A DNA stretch of 64,000 nt from Mesostigma viride (taxonomy: Eukaryota > Streptophyta > Mesostigmatophyceae > Mesostigmatales > Mesostigmataceae): assembly GCA_009746045.1 (NCBI GenBank), contig RPFO01000078.1, positions 746,516-810,515 on the forward strand, read 5' to 3'. Both the position numbers and the translations under genes were made by a program. Shown piece after piece: positions 48,551 through 59,900 of the stretch. Position 1 is the first letter of the stretch, and each line of letters begins with the position of its first letter. The notes beneath the pieces were generated by a model. It worked only from the letters and a program-made list of their open reading frames with translations, was not told the DNA's origin and did not search any database.

Positions 48551-49577
48551 CAAAGAGACAACCAGCGCAGGCCAGAAATCGGGAGAATCCGGACCATGGT
48601 AGCTCGAGCCTGCCGTTATCTTTTCCGCGTTTTCGAGTCGTTCAGGATGATGAAGATGAATGGTGATGGAAATGTGTATCCTTGTGCATTGAAATTATGG
48701 CTGGCTTACGTGTGGAGCGACTAGATGACCTAGACGGTGGGGCCGGAAACAGCATGCTTGATCAGGGCGTGTGTTTCTAGCCTAACTGGCCGGGAGTGTC
48801 TAGTGGTGAGCACCATTGCTGCGATCGCTCTCCCACCATTTACGAGGAAATACCCGCAAATGGAAAACCACTGAAAAGGTCTAGCTAGTCAGTCATCACG
48901 TTAGCCATGCCATGATTCCAAACGTCCAAGAACTGCACACGGTGCAAAGGCAAAAAGCCGGAGGACAGCACTTTCAAATGTGCGGCGGGAACCAAAAGCC
49001 CGCGGATGCCAGAAAACATCGTGTTGCGGCAGCGACGCGACGATGTGGACAACGAATCCAGTGCCAAGCTCGGAACGGCCGCAAAGGAGATCTGGCATCA
49101 CAGGGTTCAGATGTGCGGAGATACTATGCGATCCAGCCGGTCCACGACCTGTTTGTAGAGCTTGTGCCAAGGGGCAGCACCGAACAGATGTGGGTGACGT
49201 TGCAAAAAACATCGGACTTGACGGAGCATAATGGCTCGGTCATAGTCTTTGACCAATAACCGCTGCAAGAGCTCAACAAGAGTCGTGATGAAATCAACAC
49301 GATAAGAACAAAGACGGGAAAAACGATGTAACTGAGAAAGAACAACACCATATTTTGCTGTGTGGGAAAGGAGACTGTGAATATCGGGGTAACGAATAAA
49401 AGGAATTTGCTGGTATTTAGGATCCTTGCGCTTATCATAGACAGCCGTACGCCAGCCCTTCTTGTTATGGGTAATGTTAAGATCGAGGTAATTGCAATGA
49501 GTATCCTCCGACGTGAGCTTTAATGTGAGGGACGCTTGCGGGTAGATGCCAGGCAGACCAGCGGTGATATACAAATC
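48551..49577 (-). repeat. Upstream 5'-truncated copy of the element (pseudo-LTR)
   Basis: It matches 43999-45024 base for base in length (1,026) apart from about four substitutions (A/G in GGGGCC(A/G)GAAAC, G/A in CCTA(G/A)CTGG, A/C in AATAA(A/C)CG, T/C in GAG(T/C)TCAAC). It encodes only the last part of the RT (from LYITAGLPG to the stop). It probably supplies the promoter for the full copy, by analogy with other Penelope-like elements. Confidence 0.9.
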
Positions 49578-49593
49578 GCCACCCGATCCATAT
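49578..49593. repeat. Target-site duplication, right copy
   Basis: GCCACCCGATCCATAT, identical to 43983-43998. One extra C (49577) separates it from the truncated copy. Confidence 0.85.
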
Positions 49594-50077
49594 ATACACG
49601 CTAACATTCAACCCCAACGCACCAGTTTGCTGTAATTATAGTGCTGGCCGCCTTGCTCAACGAGCTGCACGTCATTGTAGTGGTATCATTGCGGCATGAT
49701 TGTCGGCACAGTTCCTTATACCGACATATCCATCGTACCCCGTCAGCACATGCTGGCACCGCATGCAAGCGGTGCACAGACACGACAACCATTAAGGTAG
49801 GAATGCTACCCATGCCTGACACGGCATACTGTACTAATGGAACGTACCCCGGACACAATGGGCCAGCTGCCAGGCACAGACCCCAGGCCATATACACGCA
49901 CGTTAGACCCCAGGACATATGTACATGGCCTGTAAGAGCGTGCTCGGACCCCATGTCCACTTACACCACCTAGGCAGTCCCCCCTAGGTGTCCTTTTGCC
50001 ACTTGGAAATTTCCCTTTTTTATGTCCCTTTGCCCAAGTTTATACAATCTAAAAGATACAGCAGTATTAGTAAACAT
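49594..50077. other. 3' region of the LCAT4-like gene
   Basis: Non-coding; includes the 3' untranslated region of the minus-strand gene that stops at 50078. I cannot place the polyadenylation site with confidence. Confidence 0.5.
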
Positions 50078-50890
50078 TTATAGAACCTCGAGAGAATGAT
50101 CGATCCCAGCGCCCATCTCTCCTCCCGGCGCACTTGCAGCTACCGCTGTCATCGCTGTTTCTGCGTCACCAACAACAGGGCTTGTGGCCGCTAACCCCTC
50201 ACCGCCAGTGTCCGCTGGCCCCTCGCCATCCTCCCCCGCCGCCACTCCTCTAGCTCCCTCAGCATCACATTGGACATCCGTGGACGAGGGCCGCACATCG
50301 CCACTGGCGCCGCAGGCGTCCGGCTGTGCGCGCCCGGAGGCACCGTCCACTTGTCCACCTTCAAGCGCGATGTCACCCACCACCACAACTTGTCCAAAGC
50401 GAAACCCTGCATCCCCCATGACTCGCCCGGCAGCGAGAGGCGGGGCATCCCCCAGGGCATGTGCGTGAGCGCGAGCCTGGGGAGCCACGTCCACCAAGAC
50501 CCAACCTGAGCTCTCCACTGGAAGCAACGACACGTCACACGCGTGCGCGGATGAGGGAACAGCGGGGGGGATGCCCCCGTTGGGAGCCGCCGGGGCCGTT
50601 GGCACCGGAGCAGGACCATGTGGTGGTCCAATGGTTAACACGTCCGGCAGCTGGGTGGTGGATACACCGCTGGAATCCGCGCTCGGCTCACTGCTGGGGA
50701 CCTCAGAACCGGAAGTAGCGGAGGGAGCCAGAGGGGCCGACTCCGGTAGGTCATCATCACAAAGGGATGACGTCGCGATGGCCGAGGGGACACCAGCCGA
50801 AGTGGTCGCAGCGCCGGTGGTGGCCGTGGGCGCGCTTGCATCAGCAGGCCTCGCAGCTGTGAGGATAGCAGCAGAGGCAGGAGAAGCAAC

Positions 50891-50926
<36 letters not shown>

Positions 50927-53900
50927 GGGAGGGATGGGCGTGGATGGTGCGGCGGATGCGGGCGATGACACCGGCGCTTGTGCTTGCTCAGGCGCCGGCC
51001 TCGGCTTGTTGCGGGGCACCTTGTCGGGTCGGCCGAACGTCGCGGGAACAAAGTCTGGGATCTGGAGGAAGCGCCGCAGGTGGGCGAACAGGGCGGGGCT
51101 CCGCAGGACCGCGCGGTGTTCTCCCGGGATGACTACGCGCTCCTGCGCATGCAGGCCGTCGCCCTGCGGTGGTGAGGGGGGGGGGGGTTGAGGAGCGGAC
51201 AGGTTAACATATTGAACGTGGGTTTGTTGGTGGACAAGCCAACTTGAAAGTGGGTTGGTGCCAGGCTCATCATGCCTAAACACGTGCTTTACTACTATAG
51301 TAAAACCAGTGGTATACCAACATAGTAAAACCAGTGCTATACTACTATAACAAAACCAGTGGTATACTACTATGATAAAACCAGTGCCAGATTACTATGA
51401 TAAAACAAGTGATATACTATCATTAGTATCCATGGCTCTCAAGACCACGGCATCTGGATTTCCAAGGAGTGGGATGAGTCGACGGGGATGGACAGGTGGC
51501 AGCACAGGCATGTCCATGTGTTTGCTGATGGTGAGTTTATGCCATGGTTGATGGTAAAGGCCACATCACGGACTATGGTTGTATAGCTGTGACCTTGGCG
51601 GCCCCACGTAACACCGAAGAATATGGGATAGACAGGCAGCAGGGCACGACAGGGGTGTTTGGTCTGGCGTCCTGAGAGTGGTATAAGGTGCTGAATGAAT
51701 CACAAGTGGTAACTAGAATTTAAAAAATCAGAAATGCAGCAGTGCAGCGCTGTCCACCTGTGTACTCAATGTCTAGATGCCAGAGATATCCAATTCTAAA
51801 TGCCAGTGCGATGATGGCGCATGACGTGTCAGTGCCACCTCCATTGGAAAGTTTGTGTGTCCATGGAGTTCACGGGTGTCGTTTGTGCAGTCAATAACTG
51901 TAACATGACGGTAATGCTGGCACTCTTGCCGGGGGGCCCTAGTTTTGTGATGCTGGGCGAGGCTATCCAATCCCAGCAATCGGCTGTTGCTAGCACACGG
52001 ACCAACAGTAATACCTGGAAAACTTGCTGACCACGATCATTAAGTGGAGAATCGATGACAATACCAGCTGCCGTGCTTACCGCTATAGCGCCATCCCATT
52101 CGGCGCGTTCACCACCACCCCACGCCCATCCCACCACGATAAGCTGGCTACTTACTGACTACTGCAACACCATCCCACAACTATAGCTGCTATCAGCTCA
52201 CCATGGCAGACTCCAGGGGGACGGTTCCGTCGCCGTCCACCGTGCCGTAGATGGCCTGCGTGAGTTGGGTGTAGGGACGAGACACATAAGAAGGCAACCG
52301 TGTTAGATACACACAAATGAAGCCGTGCCCTACCACTACCGGCACCACCCACCGGCTGCGTGAGCATGCGCTTGCGCTTGCACCACCCAACCAGCAACCA
52401 TGCGAAATCTACCCAATAGGAACACCCACCTGCCGCGTGAGGATCTCCTTCAGCTCAACCACGGGGTTCTCCGGAGTGCCGTACCTGGTGGTGAGGAGAA
52501 TAGGCGCGATTGCAAGACAGGGAAAGCGTGAGCGGGACAGGTGGCACGTTCGCAAGACAGGGCCGTAGGTGTGAGCTGGTATCTTGGGTGTTGAGGGGTC
52601 TTCTCAGTCGTGGACGTGAGTTCATGGGCATTAGTGGGTGGTAATCAGTGCTGGGCGATCTTGACATGTGTTGATTAGTGCGTTTGTGGGCATTAGTGGG
52701 TGGTAATCAGTGCTGGGAGATCTTGACATGTGTTGATTAGTGCGTTTGTGGGCATTAGTGGGTGGTAATCAGTGCTGGGAGATCTTAACATGTGTTGATT
52801 AGTGCGTTTGTGGGCATTAGTGGGTGGTAATCGGTACTGGGCGATCTTGACATGTGTTGATTAGTGCGTTTGTGGGCATTAGTGGGTGGTAATCGGTACT
52901 GGGCGATCTTGACATGTGTTGATTAGTGCGTTTGTGGGCATTAGTGGGTGGTAATCAGTGCTGGGCGATCTTGACATGTGTTGATTAGTGCGTTTGTGGG
53001 CATTAGTGGGTGGTAATCGGTACTGGGCGATCTTGACATGTGTTGATTAGTGCGTTTGTGGGCATTAGTGGGTGGTAATCAGTACTGGGCGATCTTGACA
53101 TGTGTTGATTAGTGCGTTTGTGGGCATTAGTGGGTGGTAATCGGTACTGGGCGATCTTGACATGTGTTGATTAGTGCGTTTGTGGGCATTAGTGGGTGGT
53201 AATCGGTACTGGGCGATCTTGACATGTGTTGATTAGTGCGTTTGTGGCCATTAGTGGGTGGTAATCAGTGCTGGGCGATCTTGACAGGTGTTGATTAGTG
53301 CGTTTGTGGGCATTAGTGGGTGGTAATCGGTGCTGGGCGATCTTGACATGTGTTGATTAGTGCGTTTGTGGGCATTAGTGGGTGGTAATCGGTACTGGGC
53401 GATCTTGACATGTGTTGATTAGTGCGTTTGTGGGCATTAGTGGGTGGTAATCAGTGCTGGGAGATCTTAACATGTGTTGATTAGTGCGTTTGTGGGCATT
53501 AGTGGGTGGTAATCGGTACTGGGAGATCTTGACATGTGTTGATTAGTGCGTTTGTGGGCATTAGTGGGTGGTAATCGGTACTGGGCGATCTTGACATGTG
53601 TTGATTAGTGCGTTTGTGGGCATTAGTGGGTGGTAATCGGTGCTGGGCGATCTTGACATGTGTTGATTAGTGCGTTTGTGGGCATTAGTGGGTGGTAATC
53701 GGTACTGGGCGATCTTGACATGTGTTGATTAGTGCGTTTGTGGGCATTAGTGGGTGGTAATCAGTGCTGGGAGATCTTGACATGTGTTGATTAGTGCGTT
53801 TGTGGGCATTAGTGGGTGGTAATCGGTACTGGGCGATCTTGACAGGTGTTGATTAGTGCGTTTGTGGGCATTAGTGGGTGGTAATCGGTGCTGGGCGATC

Positions 53901-56900
53901 TTGACATGTGTTGATTAGTGCGTTTGTGGGCATTAGTGGGTGGTAATCGGTACTGGGCGATCTTGACAGGTGTTGATTAGTGCGTTTGTGGGCATTAGTG
54001 GGTGGTAATCGGTACTGGGCGATCTTGACATGTGTTGATTAGTGCGTTTGTGGGCATTAGTGGGTGGTAATCAGTGCTGGGCGATCTTGACATGTGTTGA
54101 TTAGTGCGTTTGTGGGCATTAGTGGGTGGTAATCGGTACTGGGCGATCTTGACATGTGTTGATTAGTGCGTTTGTGGGCATTAGTGGGTGGTAATCGGTG
54201 CTGGGCGATCTTGACATGTGTTGATTAGTGCGTTTGTGGGCATTAGTGGGTGGTAATCGGTACTGGGAGATCTTGACATGTGTTGATTAGTGCGTTTGTG
54301 GGCATTAGTGGGTGGTAATCAGTGCTGGGCGATCTTGACATGTGTTGATTAGTGCGTTTGTGGGCATTAGTGGGTGGTAATCAGTGCTGGGCGATCTTGA
54401 CATGTGTTGATTAGTGCGTTTGTGGGCATTAGTGGGTGGTAATCGGTGCTGGGCGATCTTGACATGTGTTGATTAGTGCGTTTGTGGGCATTAGTGGGTG
54501 GTAATCGGTGCTGGGCGATCTTGACATGTGTTGATTAGTGCGTTTGTGGGCATTAGTGGGTGGTAATCAGTGCTGGGCGATCTTGACATGTGTTGATTAG
54601 TGCGTTTGTGGGCATTAGTGGGTGGTAATCGGTACTGGGCGATCTTGACATGTGTTGATTAGTGCGTTTGTGGGCATTAGTGGGTGGTAATCAGTGCTGG
54701 GCGATCTTGACATGTGTTGATTAGTGCGTTTGTGGGCATTAGTGGGTGGTAATCGGTACTGGGCGATCTTGACATGTGTTGATTAGTGCGTTTGTGGGCA
54801 TTAGTGGGTGGTAATCAGTGCTGGGCGATCTTGACATGTGTTGATTAGTGCGTTTGTGGGCATTAGTGGGTGGTAATCGGTGCTGGGCGATCTTGACATG
54901 TGTTGATTAGTGCGTTTGTGGGCATTAGTGGGTGGTAATCGGTGCTGGGCGATCTTGACATGTGTTGATTAGTGCGTTTGTGGGCATTAGTGGGTGGTAA
55001 TCGGTGCTGGGCGATCTTGACATGTGTTGATTAGTGCGTTTGTGGGCATTAGTGGGTGGTAATCGGTGCTGGGCGATCTTGACATGTGTTGATTAGTGCG
55101 TTTGTGGGCATTAGTGGGTGGTAATCAGTGCTAGGAGATCTTAACAGGTGTCCATTGGTGTGGGCGGGTTTTGGACGCGAGCTTCACAACAACAAGATGC
55201 CTCGAGGAGCTGGACGGTACAAGAGCCAGACAGTGCGCTCGTGGGGCAGTAGTGCCAGGTGCCAGCAAGTAGACTTACGTACAACGACCTGGTAGTACCC
55301 AAGTAAATCATCCCATGGCCACCACAAATTCGGCAAAATTTTTTGTTTGCAATCAACGCATTTTATGTTCTCAAAACAAGGCATTCCTGACCTGGCAAAT
55401 GACTGAACTCCAATATGCCGATGGGTCACCTGCCACCTGGCACAAGGAGGTAAGTCCCACCCCGTCTTGAAACTTGGGGGCAAATCATTACGAATGAAGT
55501 ATGGTTACTACTCATTATTAATATTATTATTATTATTAATATTATTATTATTATTATTATTATTATTACACCAGTGATGGCCTGTAACTCCTCAACTAAC
55601 TCCAATCATGGTACTGTTAACGTGTGGCGGCTCCAACTATATTACTGTAAACAGTATTTATGTGTAAACAGTATTTATGTGTAAACAGTATTTATGTGTA
55701 AACAGTATTTATGTGTAAACAGTATTTATGTGTAAACAGTATTTATGTGTAAACAGTATTTATGTGTAAACAGTATTTATGTGTAAACAGTATTTATGTG
55801 TAAACAGTATTTATGTGTAAACAGTATTTGTGTGTAAACAGGAACAGACCGACCTCTTCCCACCCAACCCCTAGCCAATTTGTGCGGCACACTGCGCCGT
55901 ATCGCTCCCCACTCAGCGACGTCATGCTTCCAACCAAGCACAATAAGCCACTCGTATTTCAAGTGGCAGTGGCCGTCTGCCCACTACTGCTCACAGGCAG
56001 CATCATGCAATCAAATACACTACGCACATACATGCTACTACAGGTATTAGAACGTCGTCACCACCTACTTCAAACCACTCGCACCTCATGCAGCGAGTGT
56101 CGCCCTTCCAAACCATGACGGCAAGTATAACCCCACTGACACGTGCCAAATTCCTGACTAGAACCACTGCACGCACATGTAACGCGGCTTTTCATCCTAT
56201 TTGAGCCCACTTTCTGGGCTTCTCTTCCTATTTCAGCCCACTCTTTAAGCTTCTCATCCTACGGGAGCGCACTCACTCCAGGTGCTGCGTCATGCCTAGT
56301 GCAATTCATCAACCAAAACAACTAAATGACCAAGCACAGCTAAACAACCACGCGCAACTAAACAACCGAGCACAACTAAACAACCACGCGCAACTAAACA
56401 ACCACGCGCAACTAATCAACCACGCGCAACTAAACAACCACACGCAACTAAACAACCACGCGCAACTAAACAACCACGCCCAACTAAACAACCGAGCACA
56501 AGTAAACAACCAAGCCCAACTAAACAACCAAGGTGACCAACTGCCGGTCACCAACTGCCCACTATACAGAGCGGCCACTCACTCCACGTGCTGGGGTGTG
56601 GCCAGCCCTGCTCCCGATATGCTGTAGAACTGGACGTGCCGCGGCAGCGACGCATGCGACAGCAGCCGCTGCGTCTCCAGCGCCGTCTCCACCATCTTGT
56701 CCGACAACGCCATGTGGAGCAGCTCGCTGCCAAAGGGGACCTGGTCATCGGAGTGGTAGTGACAGCGAGGACAGTATTATGATCGTGGCACTAGTAGACA
56801 GCACGGTGTCAAAAAATGCCGAGGGGAGCAGCTCACTGCCAAAGGGGACCTGACAGCGGTGATATCTAGTGCCAACATATCAAAGGAAAGATATATCACA

Positions 56901-59900
56901 GGAAAGTATATACATATCAAAGGGGACCTGACAGCAGTGATATCTAGTGCAAATAGATCAAAGGAAAGATATATCACAGGAAAGTATACACATATCAAAG
57001 GGCACCTGACAGCAGTTATATCTAGTACCGATGTAGCGGCTACTTTTCCATCTCAACATAAAGGAAGAACTATGCTCAGAGAATGATGGTGGGATACACA
57101 CAAGGTTGCCAGAGGGCGGCATGGAAAAAAGCTCACTGCCACAGGGGGGAACGACCATGGAAAACCCCGTTCAATACAAACTTGATTTGATTGCTGAGGA
57201 GTCCTCTTGACCTGTAAATTACGATTGTCGCAACAGCATCAAGGTATATCGCATCTAGGGGGCTTGCCCGTCCTGGAGATCGATCGAGGCAGTTCATGCA
57301 TCGTCAAGATAAGAGCCAATAAGCAGTCTTGTCCGACAAGTGCCACCGGGTCCATGCTGCCATGGCTGAGGTACGATATACACAATACCATGCGCCCGCA
57401 CTTCTCATCCAACACTCACTCTCAGCCTCTTTATCCCGTGATTCAAGAAGACTGATATATCCTTCGACAAAAGCCAAAATGTTTGACCTGCAAAAGTAAC
57501 TCCATCCCGTGCGTGTTACACGTCACGCTGTCGCCAGACAACAACAACACACCGCTCGCTCGTCAGACACAGCATCTACGATCACTTTGGTTAAATCATG
57601 ACATAAGCAAATATACACACGTCGGAAAGCGCTACCGGTACTCCTCCAGACCCTTGTCAACACACACACACACGCACGCACACACACACGCACACTTCTA
57701 AACATCAAACGTGATGACTAGCCCTAGGACCCCACCTGGTACTCCGCCAGCACCTTCCTTATCGCCCCCAGCACCTCCTCCCCCGGCAAAAAAGTGTCCA
57801 CTGTCCCCCCCGCCCGCGTCACGCGGAGCTCCGGCGCGCCCGATTGCCACGGGTAGGATGCGGGGGCCAGCAGCTCGAATACGGAGGGGCATTGGACCAC
57901 CTGGCGGAGGGGAGGGAGGGGGGAGTTGGGTGCCAAGGAATGGTAGCAGAGTTGGGTGCCAAGCCACCATGGAATGGTGACGTTGTCGGTGCATGGATTG
58001 AGATTACCAAGAAGTCCTCACGCACATGACAGATTTAAAACGAAGAAAAAATGCGGATGGGATGTTATGTAACATGGAGGTCATGTTAAATTATAGCTGT
58101 TAGATTTAAAGGTAAAAGGAGATAACACCTGCTGTGGTAAGCGGGACCGGGAAACAGCCCTGGGTACAGTACGCGACAGCAATCAGCGCCGCCCGCATTC
58201 TTTTCAAATGCAGATCTTAAGAAAACGGAGATAGCCATTCGCCATGTGAGTAGGCCTAACAGCCCTGCAAGGGAGTGGCTGGTCCTTCGGTAGCTCTAGT
58301 TAATGCCTGCGCCTTGCAGGCATTCTTGTCAGGCCGTATAGTAACATCATCGCCTGACAGCAAATCCAGTAAAGCAGTCTCAGCAAAGCAGTGAAGGCCC
58401 ATCTCAAGTAGAGCTGACATGGCAACATTTAATCAACCTAGTTACAATCAATTAAGTTCACTCCTTGCAGTCTCAGCCTGGAACACACCAAGTGGCGCCC
58501 ACAAGCTGGCGCATCGACTACTGACCTGGCGAGAGCATGAAATCCACATCGTTCGGGCCTAGTACGTCGAGCTAGCAATTCCAAGCGTCGCACACACCAA
58601 CTGGAGCAGCGATGACTTCACCTAAATAAAGAAAAATGGAAATTACTGCGTGGTACCCTCCGGAGGCTAAACCCAAGGCCTAGCACTGACAACCAGGCCT
58701 TGCACCCACCAGCTGGTGGAGTGACGACTTTTGCACGAAGAAGCGCTCCTGCCACCCTGACACAAACTCGACGCCGGTCAGCAGGCTGTCGACTGCAAAC
58801 CCGTGCGCGCCTGCAGCGCACAGCATGGGACATGGGTTGTCATATGGGTAGAGACGGGTGGTGGCGGACAGCGGGGAGAGAGGCGAGGATGATGTAATTC
58901 ATCCCGCATGTGCCCTGTGACTCTCCTCACGCAGGGTGTCGGGTTTCAGGTGTTTTGGATGTTTAGAGGGTTAGCACGTTGAATGCCCCCCCACCGCTAA
59001 CAGCCCATGTCACGCCCCCCACGGCAACGCACGGCATGTCAAGTCCACCTACTGCCCACCCACCGATGTCGAGCCGCCCACTGGGTAGTGACCCCCAGCG
59101 AGCAAACCCACTGGTGGTGACCCATGATGTCACATGTGAAGTAGCCATTCACATGGGTAAGATCCCCTACTGTAGCTAACCCATGTCCAGCCATTTATGC
59201 AATGCCCAGCCAACCGCTGCAAGCAACCTAAGGTAAGACCACCCACCTCGGAACGGCGCGGTGATGGCCACCCACTTGCGCACATACTTCTTCACCTCCT
59301 GCTTGCGCACACGTGGGGACAGGGGCAGGGGTGCCATCAAGCCAAGTAACCAGGAGGCTTGGTTGGAATCGAGTTGAGAAAAGCTTGCCAGGGCTGGCGG
59401 GAACACCGGACGGATGCGCCACCAAGATTCCGCCGCTGTACCGCTGTAACAAAAATGCAACATTGAAACCAAGGCATGCCAAGCTACGATGGAGGGACAC
59501 ACATTGCAAGTTCAGGGAGAGGCTGTTCCTCCAAGTCACAGAAGAATGAGAGGTGACACTCATGGATGGGATGAGGTCTACAATGAGGCGAACGCGTCTG
59601 GAGGTGGGTGAGTGTGCCAGCAATATGAAAAAAGCGCCAGCACTGACGTGGTAGAGCCGCTAGCTTCAACATTTTCACAATCCCCAGGGGGTTGGCGTGC
59701 AGAGCCGTAGTTACACCACCATATACCACGAGAGCATATACTGCCGATGTCTATAAAAAACCGAAAAGAAAACCAGGTGCCTTGTGGCCAGCATGCCCAC
59801 AGTCCAGGCACCCTCGCCGGCTCGCTCCCTCCTGGCCACGTAGTATGCCCAAACCAGCTCTAGCGACACAGTATATATTCCTTCAGATTGCCCACCGGGC

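Larger units (their letters stand above)
43999..49577 (-). mobile_element. Penelope-like retroelement (Chlamys-type) with pseudo-LTR, near intact
   Basis: A 5.58 kb insertion bounded by a 16-bp target-site duplication. Read on the minus strand it is: a 5'-truncated copy (49577-48551), then a full copy with about 940 bases of 5' leader (48550-47612), the ORF (47611-44555) and a 3' untranslated region (44554-43999). A truncated copy joined head to tail in front of a full copy is the pseudo-LTR arrangement known for Penelope-like elements. The ORF is open, and the two 1,026-base repeats differ at only about four places that I can see, so the insertion is recent. It sits about 485 bases downstream of the LCAT4 stop codon. 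Confidence 0.92.

Noticed and set aside
48600-48680. Hammerhead ribozyme in the Penelope pseudo-LTR
   Set aside because: CTGAACGACTCGAAA resembles the core but has an extra base and no stem II; the permuted Penelope clade is reported to lack hammerheads.
52625-55148. Possible CRISPR-like or satellite centromere array
   Set aside because: Units are contiguous without unique spacers and sit inside a phase-consistent intron of a gene; a minisatellite explains it.
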